64,000 nt of DNA from Lottia gigantea (taxonomy: Eukaryota; Mollusca; Gastropoda; Lottiidae). Position 1 is the stretch's first letter. Each line of letters opens with the position of its first letter. The translations under genes were made by a program, and so were the position numbers. Below are positions 34,101 through 49,100 of the stretch, one piece after another. The stretch spans positions 607,747 through 671,746 of the forward strand of contig NW_008710892.1 in the NCBI RefSeq assembly GCF_000327385.1, in the 5' to 3' direction. Under the pieces are notes generated by a model. The model was not told where the DNA came from, did not search any database, and saw only the letters and a program-made list of their open reading frames with translations.

Positions 34101-37100
34101 TAGTTTTTGAAATGAGCCACATCAAGCTAACAAATTATTATAAAACTTACCGATCACTGACTGAGGGCGTAGTTTTCTGCCATACAAACTCTTTCGTTTA
34201 TGCGATAGTTTTGGAGAGTCCTGCAAAAAAGCAAGAATATGAATAAACATGATGAGCAGAAGAGCACAAGTGACAAAAACTGGTTCAAGATAGCTTTAAA
34301 AGATTGGAAATTAAGAAATGAAACAACCTTATTTCAGAAGATAATAACTTAAGTTATCAAGAATCTTGTTTACCATCTGGTCCTTGGCTAAACTTCTTAA
34401 TAGTTCCCTATCATGACATAAAGCTATGCTTAAATACTGAACAAGGACTACAAAGGTAAATAAAAAGCTAAGCAAAAGCCATCTTGATATCATAAAGGTG
34501 TTTGAGTCAGTTTCTACTTTTACCCTTGATTCAGCAAGTTAATATTCTTGTCATTTTATAGACCCCTATGATTATGTCACGGAAAAATTTTTTTGCTACA
34601 TTTTATTAAAATCATTAATATCTAACTAAATCCTGATCCAATGAAATCAATGATGAAAACATTGGTCTGAAGATCAAGGGTTGCACGTGAAAACTGACTC
34701 GTTCACCTTTCAGAGATGAAGATGAGCAGAAACGAGCTGTTTTTATACTCACAGGGTCTGAGGGTGGTTCCAAGAAAAACGGCTGAAAAATCATGCAAGA
34801 TTATAAATCATATAGTAGAACACAAAAAGCTAGGTAATAATTCAGCCAGTAGAATATAACTACATGCTAATATATGCGCATAAATTAAGACTTTTTTAGC
34901 ATTTTAAAACTTATTATTATAATTAAAAACTTTTTGTGAGAATTTTTAAAATATTTTTTAGTTTTGAAGTAATGAAATAATATTATTATTGATATTTGTT
35001 AAATAGAAAGAAAAAATATAAAAATGATCACACCACCAGAAATTAGAAAAAGTTTTTTGAAATACATCAATGGTTTACTTTGTAGCTTTCAAGAGATGTC
35101 AAATTACCACAGATACTCTTTTAGTATTTTAGTACCAAAACTAACGCAAAGGAAACCAATTTAAAGAACTAGTTTAAATGTTAGTATAAAGCCACACCCT
35201 TAATAGATAAGTAAAATTGTCTAAAATGGCGGCATTTTGTCCAAAATTTGCACTTAAAAGATACGTTTTGGAACAAAAGGTCTACAAATAATATATCAAA
35301 ATTCTATAGCTTCTCTTTCTACAAGATATAACTAAATTTCCTTCAAAAAACTAAATTTTAATCATAAACTCTAAGTTTTTTCTAACATTAATCAATACCG
35401 ATACGCGTTAATTCCAAAACCAAATAAAAAGCATTATTAATTTTAGATAAGCCTTTGCCCATTCATTTTTCAATGAGGAAATAAATCAGAAAGTTCCGAA
35501 AAAAAAAAAAAAAAAAAGCATTAGAAACATCCAAAAATCCTTACTCAAACCATTTTTCAACAAATACATAAATCAGTTAGTACCAAAACCACACAAAAAG
35601 CAATCTCTGATAAAGATATCAACTCACCCCTGAGGAAGATTTATTATCCAGTTCTATCTCTAGTGATTCCCGCGAGGCTTTCTTCTCTTTCTCTGTATCT
35701 ACTTTCTCTTCTCGTACCATTTCTTTATAATGGCCACTCTTTCTTAGATTCAGGTGATTCGTCTAAAATACACACGGTAATAAGATAAGACGCAAAAATA
35801 ATTTCAAGGTGATTGGATGATTCACCATCTCAAAATTCTTACTCTTTTTCAATTTCCAACTGTCAAATGGATGTTTCATGTGCACAGCCCTTAGCACACA
35901 GAGGTCTCTTAGCACACAGGGGTCTCTTAGCACACAGGGGTCTCTTAGCACACAGGGGTCTCTTAGCACACAAGGGTCTCTTAGCACACAGGGGTCTCTT
36001 AGCACACAGGGGTCTCTTAGCACACAGGGGTCTCTTAGCACACAGGGGTCTCTTAGCACACAGGGGTCTCTTAGCACACAGGGATCTCTTAGCACACAGG
36101 GGTCTCTTAGCACACAGGGGGCTCTTAGCACACAGGGGTCTCTTAGCACACAGGGGTCTCTTAGCACACAGGGGTCTCTTAGCACACAGAGGTCTCTTAG
36201 CACACAGAGGTCTCTTAGCACACAGGGGTCTCTTAGCACACAGAGGTCTCTTAGCACACAAGGGGTCTCTTAGCACACAGAGGTCCCTTAGCACACAGGG
36301 GTATCTTAGCACACAGGGGTCTCTTAGCACACAGGGGTCTCTTAGCACACAGAGGTCTCTTAGCACACAGGGGTATCTTACCACACAGGGGTCTCTTAGC
36401 ACACAGGGGTCTCTTAGCACACAGGGGTCTCTTAGCACACAGGGGTCTCTTAGCACACAGGGGTCTCTTAGCACACAGAGGTCTCTTAGCACACAGGGGT
36501 CTCTTAGCACACAGGGGTCTCTTAGCTGTTTAAAAGAATAATATGAAATAAAACCTACCAGAGTACGATGTGATTTAGATAGTACGTCTATAACCTGATC
36601 TATAACACTGTCTGATATATGAGCTGCTACTGCCAGGTTTAATTCACTGTAATATAGATATATTAACAAAATATCATAAACTTTTAACATTCTTTCCGTT
36701 GTTTTTTATATCTTTTGATGTGAACTGGAGAGCCTATACATGTTTTCTGATATGGCACCAATAATGTTTGAACAATATAGTACATCTAGATTAATTTAAC
36801 ACAATTTACAATGTTCCATCCCCTCAATATTTTGAAGAAACCATCTAGTCTAAAAAAAACCCCTAATGATCCAAACCGCTGAATAATTTGCCAGTTTATT
36901 AACATACACCCACAAGAGAGCCTGAAACAGTTTTTGCTTCACTGGTTAGTTTAAATTGAAATTCAGTTCCGATAAAATTTCTCGACCTACCTTAGTTTAT
37001 TATAAACATCATTCCCTACACCATCTAACATATGTTTGGTGAAATCTTTAGATATAGAACTTTTCGAATCACACCCCTCTTGTAGCTCACATTGGAATGT

Positions 37101-40100
37101 CTGTAATAAAAACAGGAACCAAGATTAAAGATTACCTTCGTCTTAGAAATGAAGAAATCACAAGCACACTGTAAAAATTAAAGATGAAAGCACCAAATAC
37201 AATCTATTTTAAACTGTTTAACACCTTTACAAGTAACTGTACAACGTAATCAAAATCACCTTGACAATATCAATGAAAAAAAATAATGCTCACTTTATCT
37301 GACATGACAGCTGAACAGTGGGAACTTGTACATTTCAACATGTCCTCCACACTTTTCTGAAAGACAAAAACATTTAACTTGTTAATAATCAATGGTTTAA
37401 TACACAAAATGAATAAATTGGTCAATATCAATGCTTTTCAAATAACAATTATTGTAAGATTTTTATTAGCTTGCTAATTTCATTTGAATTTTTACAAAAG
37501 TACTCTTAATAACATTAAATAAATAAGAAGACTATTGATATACTACTCATTTCTTTCTTTTCTCTTAATAACTGTCTATAGTATAAGAATCTGAATATAA
37601 TATTATAAACTTAGACAAAATACCTTCATTTGTTTGTCCATGACTTGTCGTAGTTCATCTGCTATTTGTTGTAGAGAATGTTCTACAGGATTCCCAGAAC
37701 CTTGAGACTTGATCGCTATTTCTTGTAACCTTGGTAACAACTGAAAAACACCACAAACAAAATTTAATTTCCAATCAGGTAGAGAACAGTTGCAGTTGAA
37801 TTCAAAACATCCAGATATGATTATCCAGGCAACAAAGACACCCCTAATCGTACAAATTAGCTCTTCCAATTATACACAAACACAGTATTATATTGCTAGG
37901 CAGTTTGCATGTGTGGAAGAGTTCAATAGAAAATGAGGGGTGATTTGTCCTTCCTCACCTGTTTAGAATTATCAGCATCTTGAACAACCTGATTAGCTTC
38001 TTCTATATCTGGTTTAAACGCTTCGTTAGGGCCGAAATTCAAGGCGTTGATAGTATCTTGTACTTGAACAACCAGTCTATCCACCATCTACAAAACACAA
38101 AAATTTGATTACTTATTACCTTACATACTAACATTCTTACCGGCAGAGGTTAACGATGATGTCACGATATATCCTGGTGGGACTCAGACCACAAACCAAT
38201 ACAGCAGAAATGTTTGTATTTGAATGTAGCTTGTGGTCTTTTTAGACATTCCCTTCTCTAAAGGACAGCTCATATCAGTTCCAAATTCTGATTTTATAAA
38301 GTAAAGTAAATACGAACCTGTTGGGTAGAGCTAATAAGAAAACCTTGTTGTAGTCTGTAGGCCTGGTCGTTAGAGAATTTACGTGGGTTGTGATTTCTCT
38401 GTAACAATGATTCAATCTGAAACAGAAACCAACAAATATATAACCTAACCTTGATTTTAAACGGGAATTCTCTGTACATTATTGCCGACCATTTTGGGAT
38501 TATACATTGGGCAGTTAGGTTTCGTTCGTAGCCAATTTAAACAAGTATCAAAACTCTGGCAACAACATAATTTGCTTAACTACAGTGACTTCCTACTTAT
38601 CATTCTATGTCAAGACTGAATTTTATATTTTAACTGCTTATTTTCTCATTCCACAACTTTAAAATTATGTGAAATTTGATTAATGTTTAAGACTAATTTA
38701 TTTTTAATAAAATAGTTGAACTAACCTTCTGTAAGGCTGTCTCTGTTCTCGCTGGTTCTGATTTCATGGCCAATGCTGCATCATTTACTGGGAAAGGCAT
38801 CTTCTTTAACGTATAATTTCTGGGGATAGAAAAAGTGAAAATATATAGGCGTAAATTTGGAAAACAAAGCAAATCCTAAAAAACCAGGTTTAAAAAATTA
38901 GACAATTCGAGATTAAAATCAAGAGCTTTCAAACATTCAATGAATAATCATATTGGTCATAGGCAATGGTTGACCTTGTTTCCATTGAACATTAAAAATT
39001 GAAGTTTGGATTGGAGCTAGCTTGGATCTCGATTCATTGTTACTATACTCAAATCCATACAAAATATTTTAACAAAACTACAATTTCAATAACAACTTAC
39101 TTCTCTAAAGCATCTGCTATATCTTCAAATCCCTGAGCTGTCGTATTATTTCTATCCCATAATATGGTTTGCATATGAGTATTAATTTGTAAGGCTTTAG
39201 CTAACATTCTAGCTCCAATATCACCCATTAGATTCCCACTAGAAAATAGAACAAATATTTATATATTACACTGTCGAAAACTGTCTTCCAGTTGGTCCTT
39301 GACCAAACCTCTTGACAATGATTTAACATGGATTACAACAGAGATTCTATCCAATCCTGTCGACCAGCTGGTCAAGACATGGACTTTAAGCAAAGATAAT
39401 AAGTTTCTCAAGAATTAAAGCTATTAGCACACACAAAATAAATAGCACCTATACAAAAATTAATGATTTCACAGAAACAACTTCTAAGAGATTATTCATA
39501 TTGCCATTGTTAGCCACTAGCATCAGAATAAACAAGAATAAACAAGAATAAACAAGAATAAACAAGAATAAACAGGTTACTGACCTTAAATCTATTTCTC
39601 TTAGTGAACTATTACTACCTAGAGAGTTAACAACATACGCTGTATCAGCTTTTAGTTTAGAATCAGCTAGTGATAGAGACTGTAAGGCCTGAAACATAGA
39701 TTATAAACAATGTCAATTTAATATAATAACAAAGCTTCACAACTCTTCAATCCTATTATATAACATTAATATGGTGAAGTTTACTGAAGGAGAGATCAGC
39801 AATGATGCAGTAAATGCAGAAACTTAATGTGTATCTGGAACACAAACAGTTGGCAAGCCTTTTTAAGTGTAAAAAAAATGCCCCTTTACACAGAAATATA
39901 CATTAATACTAACCGAATCATCATCTTGTATTAACTGTACAACATGGTCTAATATACGTAGCTGATATCTACAAATAATAAACACGTTAAATATAATACA
40001 ATACTCAGAGATGTCAACAAAATATCCAGTCAAACTGACCTGACACCATACAAACACAAAATACACATATATATAATACGTTTTAAAAAATGGAAACAAG

Positions 40101-43100
40101 TATCTTGAAAATATGGATGTTGGACAGACAGAAGAGGAAATAGAAGTGTCCTACTATGGTACAAATATGTTCTAAAATTGCCAAAAAATGTGATAATCCT
40201 TTATATTATAAAAAAAACTCTTACTTTTGTTTGATGCCTGAGAAATTTCGACCAATGGCTAAATGACGTAGAGAACGATTCTGAGCTATTTCTGGAAGTA
40301 GATGGCTTAGTTCTTGGTCAAATCCTGAAAATGGAAAGCAACATTGTTTTAATCTAAGCAGCTTTTGTGATATTGACGTCATAATTAAGCATTTCTATAA
40401 TTGCAGGAACCACAGACGTCTGACTGAAAATTGGAATGATGTAAATTGATGCTATCAGTGTCCCTGATACATATGAAAAGTTGAACATCTTTACAACACC
40501 TTTAAATGTTTCCTTCAAAACCTGGCGAATAGAAAAATACACATAAAAAAAATCTAGAAAATATCTGAACTATTCAGAATGATTTAAAAACTGGCCAAGA
40601 TAAAAAAAAACCAACGTACCATTGTTGGAGAGATCCAAGCTAGTAATATTATCAATATTATTAATAGTAACAGCTATATTCTGACTGCCCTGAGACTGGA
40701 GCTCGTTATTAGATAGATCTAGATGTACATTGTTTATATGTCTGTTAGCATTGATACCCAACAACATCTCTCTAAAAATAAATAAAAATAAAATGAAATA
40801 AATAAAAATGAAATAAAAATTTTAATTTAATAAATAAAACAAAAAACAAACAAACAAACAAATGACAGGAGAAACTGGGTTGACAATCCAAAGGTATATC
40901 TCCATGTATGCAGGGGTTGAAGCATGTAGCACTTGTAGCATGTGAGCATTTCCCAGCGCCAACCCCGTTTTTTAGCAAAAGAAAACAGAAAGCCTACTTG
41001 AGAGGTTCAGGTGGAAGTTTGGTATTAGATAAATCTATATGTTCTAAAACAGCCACACTGTTAAAAAACTGTTTCCATGTCTGAGGTATGACCAGATCTT
41101 TAGATTTTTTATGAGTGAACACTACCCCAGGTAATTTAAGATGTGTTAACTGTTGGGTACATCCTCTTAATAATGCTCCACATAACTAGAAAAAAAAACA
41201 AAGTAACAGTAAAGCCAAATGCCTAATCTGACAAAGTTTAGCTAATTGGTTTTGTTCAAAGAGACATTAGGACTATATAGTGCAGGCAGTGGTCATGAGG
41301 GTCTCTCTAAACCAAGGACTATTCACTATTTTAGAGTATTGTTGTTTATTTTTGACAGAGACATTTTGTGGATAAAGTTTGAAAGTCAATATTGAGTTGA
41401 GTTTCTAAAACACTGGCTTTAACGTCAGAATTATTCCTATCTTGAGCAACAATTAAACACATGGCACCTAATCGCCTAGCAGCCCCAGTTAATCTTAGCA
41501 TTTATACCCAAACCATTTCACCTTAAAGTAGCAACTTATAATAGGAAAATTCAAATCTCTGATCTGCTGATTGTAAAGTGGACTATAATTAGCAATGAAA
41601 ACCAAGGTAGCAACTAACCATATCCATAGAGCAGTCTGTGTTAGAAAGATCTAGATAGTTGATAGAATTAGGTCGAGCTAAAAACGTGTATAAAAACTGA
41701 AAGAAAACAAAGATTTGACATCATTATTTACAAAATGAATTAATTTATTGATAAGATAACAGTTTAAAAGGTGGTACAATCTAATCAATAAAAACTTAGG
41801 TCCTATTTTTCAACGCAAGATACTTTATTCCTCATCAAATTCACCAACCAATCCACAATTAAATGTTGGTTGATACAAAAATAATATTAACTGAATCCTA
41901 AATAAAATTATTAACCAATCAAAAGTGAAACTTACTGTTAAATCATCTGGTTTAATACTATTATCAGCTAATATTAACGTCTGTAACGTTGACGATATCG
42001 TGGAACTCTGGGACATTATCTCCGCTATTTTGTTAATACCTTTCGTTGATATATTAGTTTTTGATAAATTTAACGATGTTAAACCTTTAGACAGATTACT
42101 GAGAGTACCAACTAGATGGTGAAGTCCTGAAATAGACAGAATATCATTTCAAATGCAAGAATTTGCTCTACATTTTTACAGCTTTCTTTTGAAAATATTT
42201 CAGAATCTTTATAAATTTTTGAAAAATTATTCATTTGGCAGAGGCAGAGACAGAGGCAGAGAATTTCAGTTAATGTTTAGATTACCCCTGGAGTATATTA
42301 TCTGAAAGAATCCAAGTTTGATAACTAAGTCCCCTAGCTATTGATGCATTACCTTAAAGCCCCACCCACAGTCTCTATAGCCCACCCCCAGAGTCTCTAT
42401 ATTAATACTTACCCCTATCATCTAGTAAATTGTTAGAAAGATCTAATTTTGATAACTGAGTACCAGAGTTAGATAATATAGCTGTTGATAATTTCTGTAC
42501 ATAATCTCTGAAAGAAAAAATATTTCCTCTTTTAAGTTGTTTTTCCAATCCAAAAAAGAACTATATTGTTTTCATCAATTATACAAAAGCAATTTTGACT
42601 TTGATGCATTATGGGATAGTGACCTCATAATCTGGTCAAGTTTTTCTGAAATTACAGTAACCACAGACGTCTCACTGGAAATCAGAATGATGGAAATAGA
42701 AGCCATAAGTGTCTTCGATTTACATTCTTACTGATCTTTGGTCATATACAAAGGCTAGAGACACCTCTATTTGAATCTTTTGAAGATGAGAATTTTTGTG
42801 CCTGTTTATCTGGTAATGATATTCAATTATTATTTTTGCCATGGTCTTTTTTGTCAGGCTTTTGCCTTAATGATGACTAACAACCCAATGGCCCTTCTAT
42901 AACATACAACCAAAATTTAATTATGCGAATCTATGAATTGTGGGTAAAAACGTACTTAGTTATAGCTGTATTACTGAGACTGAGATTTTCTATTACAGCA
43001 TTCCGTCTCATCACTTTTAATATTTCATTACAACATTCAGCTGACTGTAAATATATAACAAATAAATAAAATACGTAAAATAATTCATTTTCATGTAACC

Positions 43101-46100
43101 TAATGTATGTGAAGGATTTCCAACACCACAAATACTATATAGTTTTGTGAATGAAGGCAAACCCTCGTATGAAAAAAGGTTATTTGATTGGTTAAAATTC
43201 ATCTCCTCAAAGCTATTTGGATATTATTGCCAAGGGGAGGTAATTTGATGAGTATGTCCTCACACTAAACATACCAAGAAAAGGTTTCAAAAAGGTTTAA
43301 GTGAGATAATATCAACAATATGAAAGACTTACCAATTTAACATTATTAGCATTAAACTTAGTAAACCAAGAATTATGTTCTAATGCAGCAATAATAGGAA
43401 CTAGATCTCTGTAAAATAAAACATTGTTACACATAAACCTTAGAGAACACAGATTTTACACGGCAGGCTCGTCAAACTGGAGGTGTGCATTATATATTGG
43501 TATTCAATTCTTAAAGAAAGGAGACACATAGTCAAAGAAATAGCTGTCTTATGTTGTTATGATTTTTATCTCAGGACAGGGTGTGTTTTATCAACTGACT
43601 GAGATTTTTTCAGATTCACTTGAGGGTAAGAACATGCTCTCCCCAATATTCACAAATAAGTATTAAAAAAGCAAGAAAACAACTTACTTAGAATTGAGAT
43701 GATCGAAATCACGGAGACAAAGTTCACGAGAATCTTGAGATAAATATATAGTGTCAACATCCTACAAAAAAACAACATAAAATCATAAATCTAATCTAAT
43801 TGGTTCTGTTTAGTTTGAGGAATAAGACTTAGGTAAGGTAAGAAAAATTCTGATGCCTGTACCAGTGCTTTCAAGAGTCAGCCTGGTATTGGCTCTCACC
43901 CCATAACACCAATCCTTACCCGTGCCAAGCTCCTTGAAGTGGTTAACACCTTTTATACTGTGTAAACATCAATACTTCCCAGTAACGCTTGGTTGGAACA
44001 CTGTCTTTTTGTGACAGTGGAATAGTTCCGTCAGTAGCTAGTTGGATTGTCATTTGCTATGCAATAAGGTGCCGTGGGTTCGAATCCTCAAGGTAAAAAA
44101 AAATTCTGATGCATGTGTCATGGTGAAAACTATATATTTAAAACAAGTTAATTTCAATCAAAGTAAAAACCATGGTTTTCAATTGATTTAAACAATCCTT
44201 ACCCAGGCTACTTCTTCTCTGTATGGTAGAGAATGGTAATCACACATACAAGCATACATCATTGTGAACCCTCCACATGGTCCCAGTTCTTTACTCTCTA
44301 TATCCTTTATCATATCATACATTGTCTTTATACGTTCTACTGGCTGTACATCTATCTTTACAATTAATCTTCTACAATTCACGAATATAGGAGTGAATGA
44401 ATGAATGAATTGATTAATGAATGAGAGAATGAATGAATGAATGAATGAATGAATGAATGAATGAATGAATGAATGAATGAATGAATGAATGAATGATTGA
44501 ATGAGTGAATGAATAAATGGCAACACTGAAATAGTATCCAATAAGTGCTCGTATGTATCCATTCCATATCCATCCATATCTGTATCCACTTAAAATTAGC
44601 CCCCCTCTTTATTTCATGGCCCATTCTACTGCCTCTGTCCCTTCCCCATTACCCCAGGCCTTGTCTGTCTGATGCTGGCCCCACCACACCCTACTTCCCT
44701 ACCCCAGTCTAAATACTTACTCTAGAGGGAAGGAAGGAAAGATATTTTTAAGTGAAACACCAATATGTATAATCATATGATTAATTTCATCTGTCTCAGC
44801 CTCTTGTGATAAAAATGAATAGGTCTTTCCTTCTACTGTAATTTGTAACTGCAAAAAAACAACAGAATTATATAGGAGACAAAAAACAACAAATAGAAGC
44901 CACGTTGTGCTGAACAATATTCATGCTGTTCGTGTTCCTGAATATACGTGTATCTAGATAGGTACCTGTCTGGCCTGGTACAGATTTTGTGTCTTGTGGG
45001 GTAACTCCAGTTTGTCGAAATTTACTGGACAAGGTAAAAAGTTTTATGGCCATATATACCTGAGCAGTTGATATACCGTTCGTAACTAAGTGACATCATA
45101 CAACGTTAACATCATACGCTTTTACTTTTATTACTTAGAGTTCAGGGTATATGACGTTATATTTCATTTACATTCAGTGTTCAAAGAGTTAACAAAGAGT
45201 TAACAAAGAGTTAAATGTACCTGATTTGGTTTTTTACTTTCTATTGCTTGAATATCTAAATAGTGAAAGGTATGTTCTAGCTGAAATTATAGAAGATAAA
45301 TATATTATTATTGATAAAAACAAAATAAACTATATCATTCTAGAATAATACTAGTAATGACTTTAAATATTGCAATGGTGCCAATATCTGCTGTTTAGTG
45401 ACCTGATACAAGATCAGGAGAAATAAAAATTATTATTTGTGCACAGCACTTGGCAGAAAGTGCTCACTGTTTCTGCAGACTCTTGGTTTGTCATTCATTT
45501 CCATCATTAGTCCAAGATAGCTATTTTCATGTCTGTTGGAATTATCTTACTTTGATCTAATGATTTATTTGAACTTTGACTTGTAATTGGGATTAGTACA
45601 GTAGGTTTTCTCATTATGATTAGGTTGTATTAACAAGGAAAAATAGAATTATAACAAACAAATAGGAAGGAAATATAAGATAATATAAAAATACTCAATT
45701 TATTTCGTTGAATTATGGAAGTGTAATACTAAGAAATTTTAATTTTAACATAGAAGGAAGTCGACTCAATTATTCAAACTCTTTAAAACTAGGTCAAGAT
45801 AGAAGACAAATTTCTCTGTTGGTAAAAATTAATCCCCATCCTGATATCACAAATGCATTATGAGTTTTTATTTCTTCCCCTTGATGCAATGATTGGTTGA
45901 GGATTTTTGTGACCAGAATATTTGCTGACAAGACTAGATCAAGTGTGCCAGTCATCAACTTGACACCCCCATCATTCTATTGAACTCTTCCACACATGCA
46001 TACTTTCTATCAATATGCAGCTGTATATGTATGATTGGAAGAACTCATTTTTAAATTAGGGATGATTTCTTGTCTGTCTAATTAGATCGAAGGCTTTGTT

Positions 46101-49100
46101 TGTATTTTTTTTCAAACACCAAGAATGAGTTGTTACATGAGAAACTTTAATCGTGGGCGTCAAATCCTAACCTATGACAGCAAGACAACCTGACGACCCC
46201 AAGTTTAAAGTCATGAAATGTTGGTATATCAGAGTAAAAGGGTTAAGAAAACACTGCACTTACCTTTGAAGGCACTTTAGCTGCTAAAACAAACAATCGA
46301 CATGGAGAAAACGCCTGAAAGATACAAATAAACACATATACTTCAAAAGTTGATCAGTAAACCATCTTCAAAATGTCAAGTTATTATGAACTGCTGCATA
46401 TACCTTGACTTCAATAGCCACCTTTCTTGTATCACAGTATCAAAGATGCAGCAATTTGATTGAACTGTATGCAAGAGAATACAGCCAATCAAAGCCCTCG
46501 ATGGAAAGACTTATGGTTTATAGACTTTCTGTCAAGGCCTCTGATTGGCTGTATTTTCTTGTGTGCAATCCAATAAAGGCCCTGCATTCTGTATTCATGA
46601 CATTGACAGTAAAGTCTATCATGGTTTCAGATACACATGGAAAGAACAGTGAAAAACAAGTTAAGAATAAAAGTGGTTAGTGTTGATCTAAGAATTAACC
46701 TTACTGGTCAATCTTTCTTACAATTTAAACCTAGTCACTATTATCTACTGACATGTTGACTCTTAACGGGGGTCAAATAACACAGGCATTAGTACCGTTT
46801 ACAACACAGGCATTAGCACTGTTTATATTGTCCAACTGTAAATGACAATTTCAGTGATCTATTTAAGAAATTTACTCTTGACAAATCTAGATTTCAAATA
46901 ACACAGGCATTAGTAGTGTTGTTTTATATACTATATAGTTTTATCTACTAACTGAGTAAAACAGGGGTCAAATAACACAGGCATCAGTAGTGTTAATATT
47001 ACTATTAGTGTCAGATCAGATAAGACATGTCAAATAACACAGGCATAAGTATCATCAATGATGTCAACTCCTAAATGTGAATGACAATTTTTCATACATC
47101 ATATCTAGTTCTTGAAACAGGGGTTAAACTTTGAAATGTAGATCTTTGACTTATGAGCAAAGTAAAAGATTCTTTTACAAAAAAAGCCATCAGAGTGAAG
47201 AACATGTGATCAGTTAATAAAACTATAGTCTATAATCACAAATTATAATTTATAATACACCTTACAAGATAAGTAAATACATATCTATAATATATATAAG
47301 TAATTAAGTTTCTATATAACACGATGATAGATAGATATATACTGGTATGATTCATTCTTAGATTATTTCACTTCTCTACCTCATATATATATATATTACT
47401 AATAGCTCAAAATCTCTCTTTTAACTCTACATCCAAAAATAAAAACTACCTAATGGAACAAGATTTTATGGTATTCTACTCCTGAGTTTTATTGTATACA
47501 ATGTTTCAACAATTTACATTGTCATCATCAGTTTATATGGTATACTACTCCTGAGTTTTATTGTATACAATGTTTCAACAATTTACATTGTCATCATCAG
47601 TTTATATGGTATACTACTCCGGAGTTTTATTGTATACAATGTTTCAACAATTTACATTGTCATCATCAGTTTATATGGTATACTACTCCGGAGTTTAATT
47701 GCATACAATGTTTCAACAATTTACATTGTCATCAATCACCTAATTGTTGAAATGTTGTGTACAATAAAACTCAGGAGTAGTATACTATAAAATTGTGTTT
47801 CTTTATTTAGATTATAATTTTGGACAGGGAGTAAAATTGAAGTTTTTGAACTATTAGTAGGAGTACTATACAATAAAATCCTGTTCCGTTATTTAATGTG
47901 ATCTTTGCCCCTAAATATCACTAAAGATGTTTTTTTATGCCCATTGCACTGGAGTTAGTGTCTGCAACTGATTCCTAAATTTGGCATCATTTCAGAGGGT
48001 CCACATAGGTTAGGTTGTTATGGTTATTACTGGTGTCTGTTCCAGTCAACTGATTGAATTATCACTAAAATTCATTCCTATTTAAGTCAAATTTATCAGC
48101 CAATCTAATAGCCAAATATTTCTGATTTGGATTGTATCTTAGTTGAAACAGGGCTCAGAACTATTGATGAAAATCTGTGATGTATGGTAAATACTTTCTT
48201 TATAACAACTATTGCTAATATCGGGTGTCCCATGAAAATGTCCCAAAGTTCGACAGGTAGTATCTCCGCTGTTGGTAAACTGATCTCTTTCAAAAGTCTC
48301 AGAGATATACTTCAGGATGTCGTGGGTTTTTTTGGAACACCCGATATAGTATTTTAAAAGAGTTTAAAAAATTCCTGAAATTCAAGATTGCCTGGAAGTC
48401 AATCTGTAAGAGTTCTGTGATTAACAGGTGTCTTCCACTAGAGATAGTTTAAGATAAACACTATAATATACTGTATAGTATATTAGTATCGGACTGACTG
48501 ACTGACTGACAAAGTTCTATTCTAGATGACCTGCAGCCATAGTTTATATAACCCTGGAATTCATCAGTTTTTATATATCTATTTATAACAGAGACTTCAA
48601 TTTGAAGTGATATAGTGCTAATAAGAGCTCAATTTCAGATAATCATGGCACTTTTCCAATCAGACCAGACTGACAAAAATAGACAAATCAGCATCCCTTG
48701 ACACCAATCATACATGGCTGGCACACAGAACCAAATCAACTGCACTGTTAGTTTGTCCTTGTTAGTGCTTGTTACCTTAAATCGAGGCATCCACATTGAA
48801 TAGTGCTGCTGACATGTGTTTCAGATACACAAGCCTCATCAGGACAGTGAAATCTAGATATAGCAAGTAATAGAACTCTCTGAAAGGGTTAGTATGACTT
48901 TGTATCTTGCCACCTCATCCTCTGACTTAATACTTAACCAGTGTAAGATGAAGAGTGATGTAGCCAGGTTTTACCAGGTAATTGTTGTTAGAAAAACACT
49001 GTGTTGAGAATAAACACTCTAGTCAATTGTGAATAGTTAACCTTTCATTAAACTTGGTAAATACCTCAAGTGTAGAAGTCAGCATAATAGTGTCAAATAC

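Noticed and set aside
35763-36690. Long open frames of 131-275 codons on both strands
   Set aside because: Products of the 18-bp array. Only the in-frame continuation from CARMIL exon 25 is discussed, as a finding.
44188-44624. Open frames rich in FIHS repeats
   Set aside because: The repeat part is the (GAAT)n microsatellite; the real coding part is CARMIL exon 6.
46405-46680. 91-codon open frame
   Set aside because: It overlaps a fold-back repeat and lies inside CARMIL intron 2 with no similarity.
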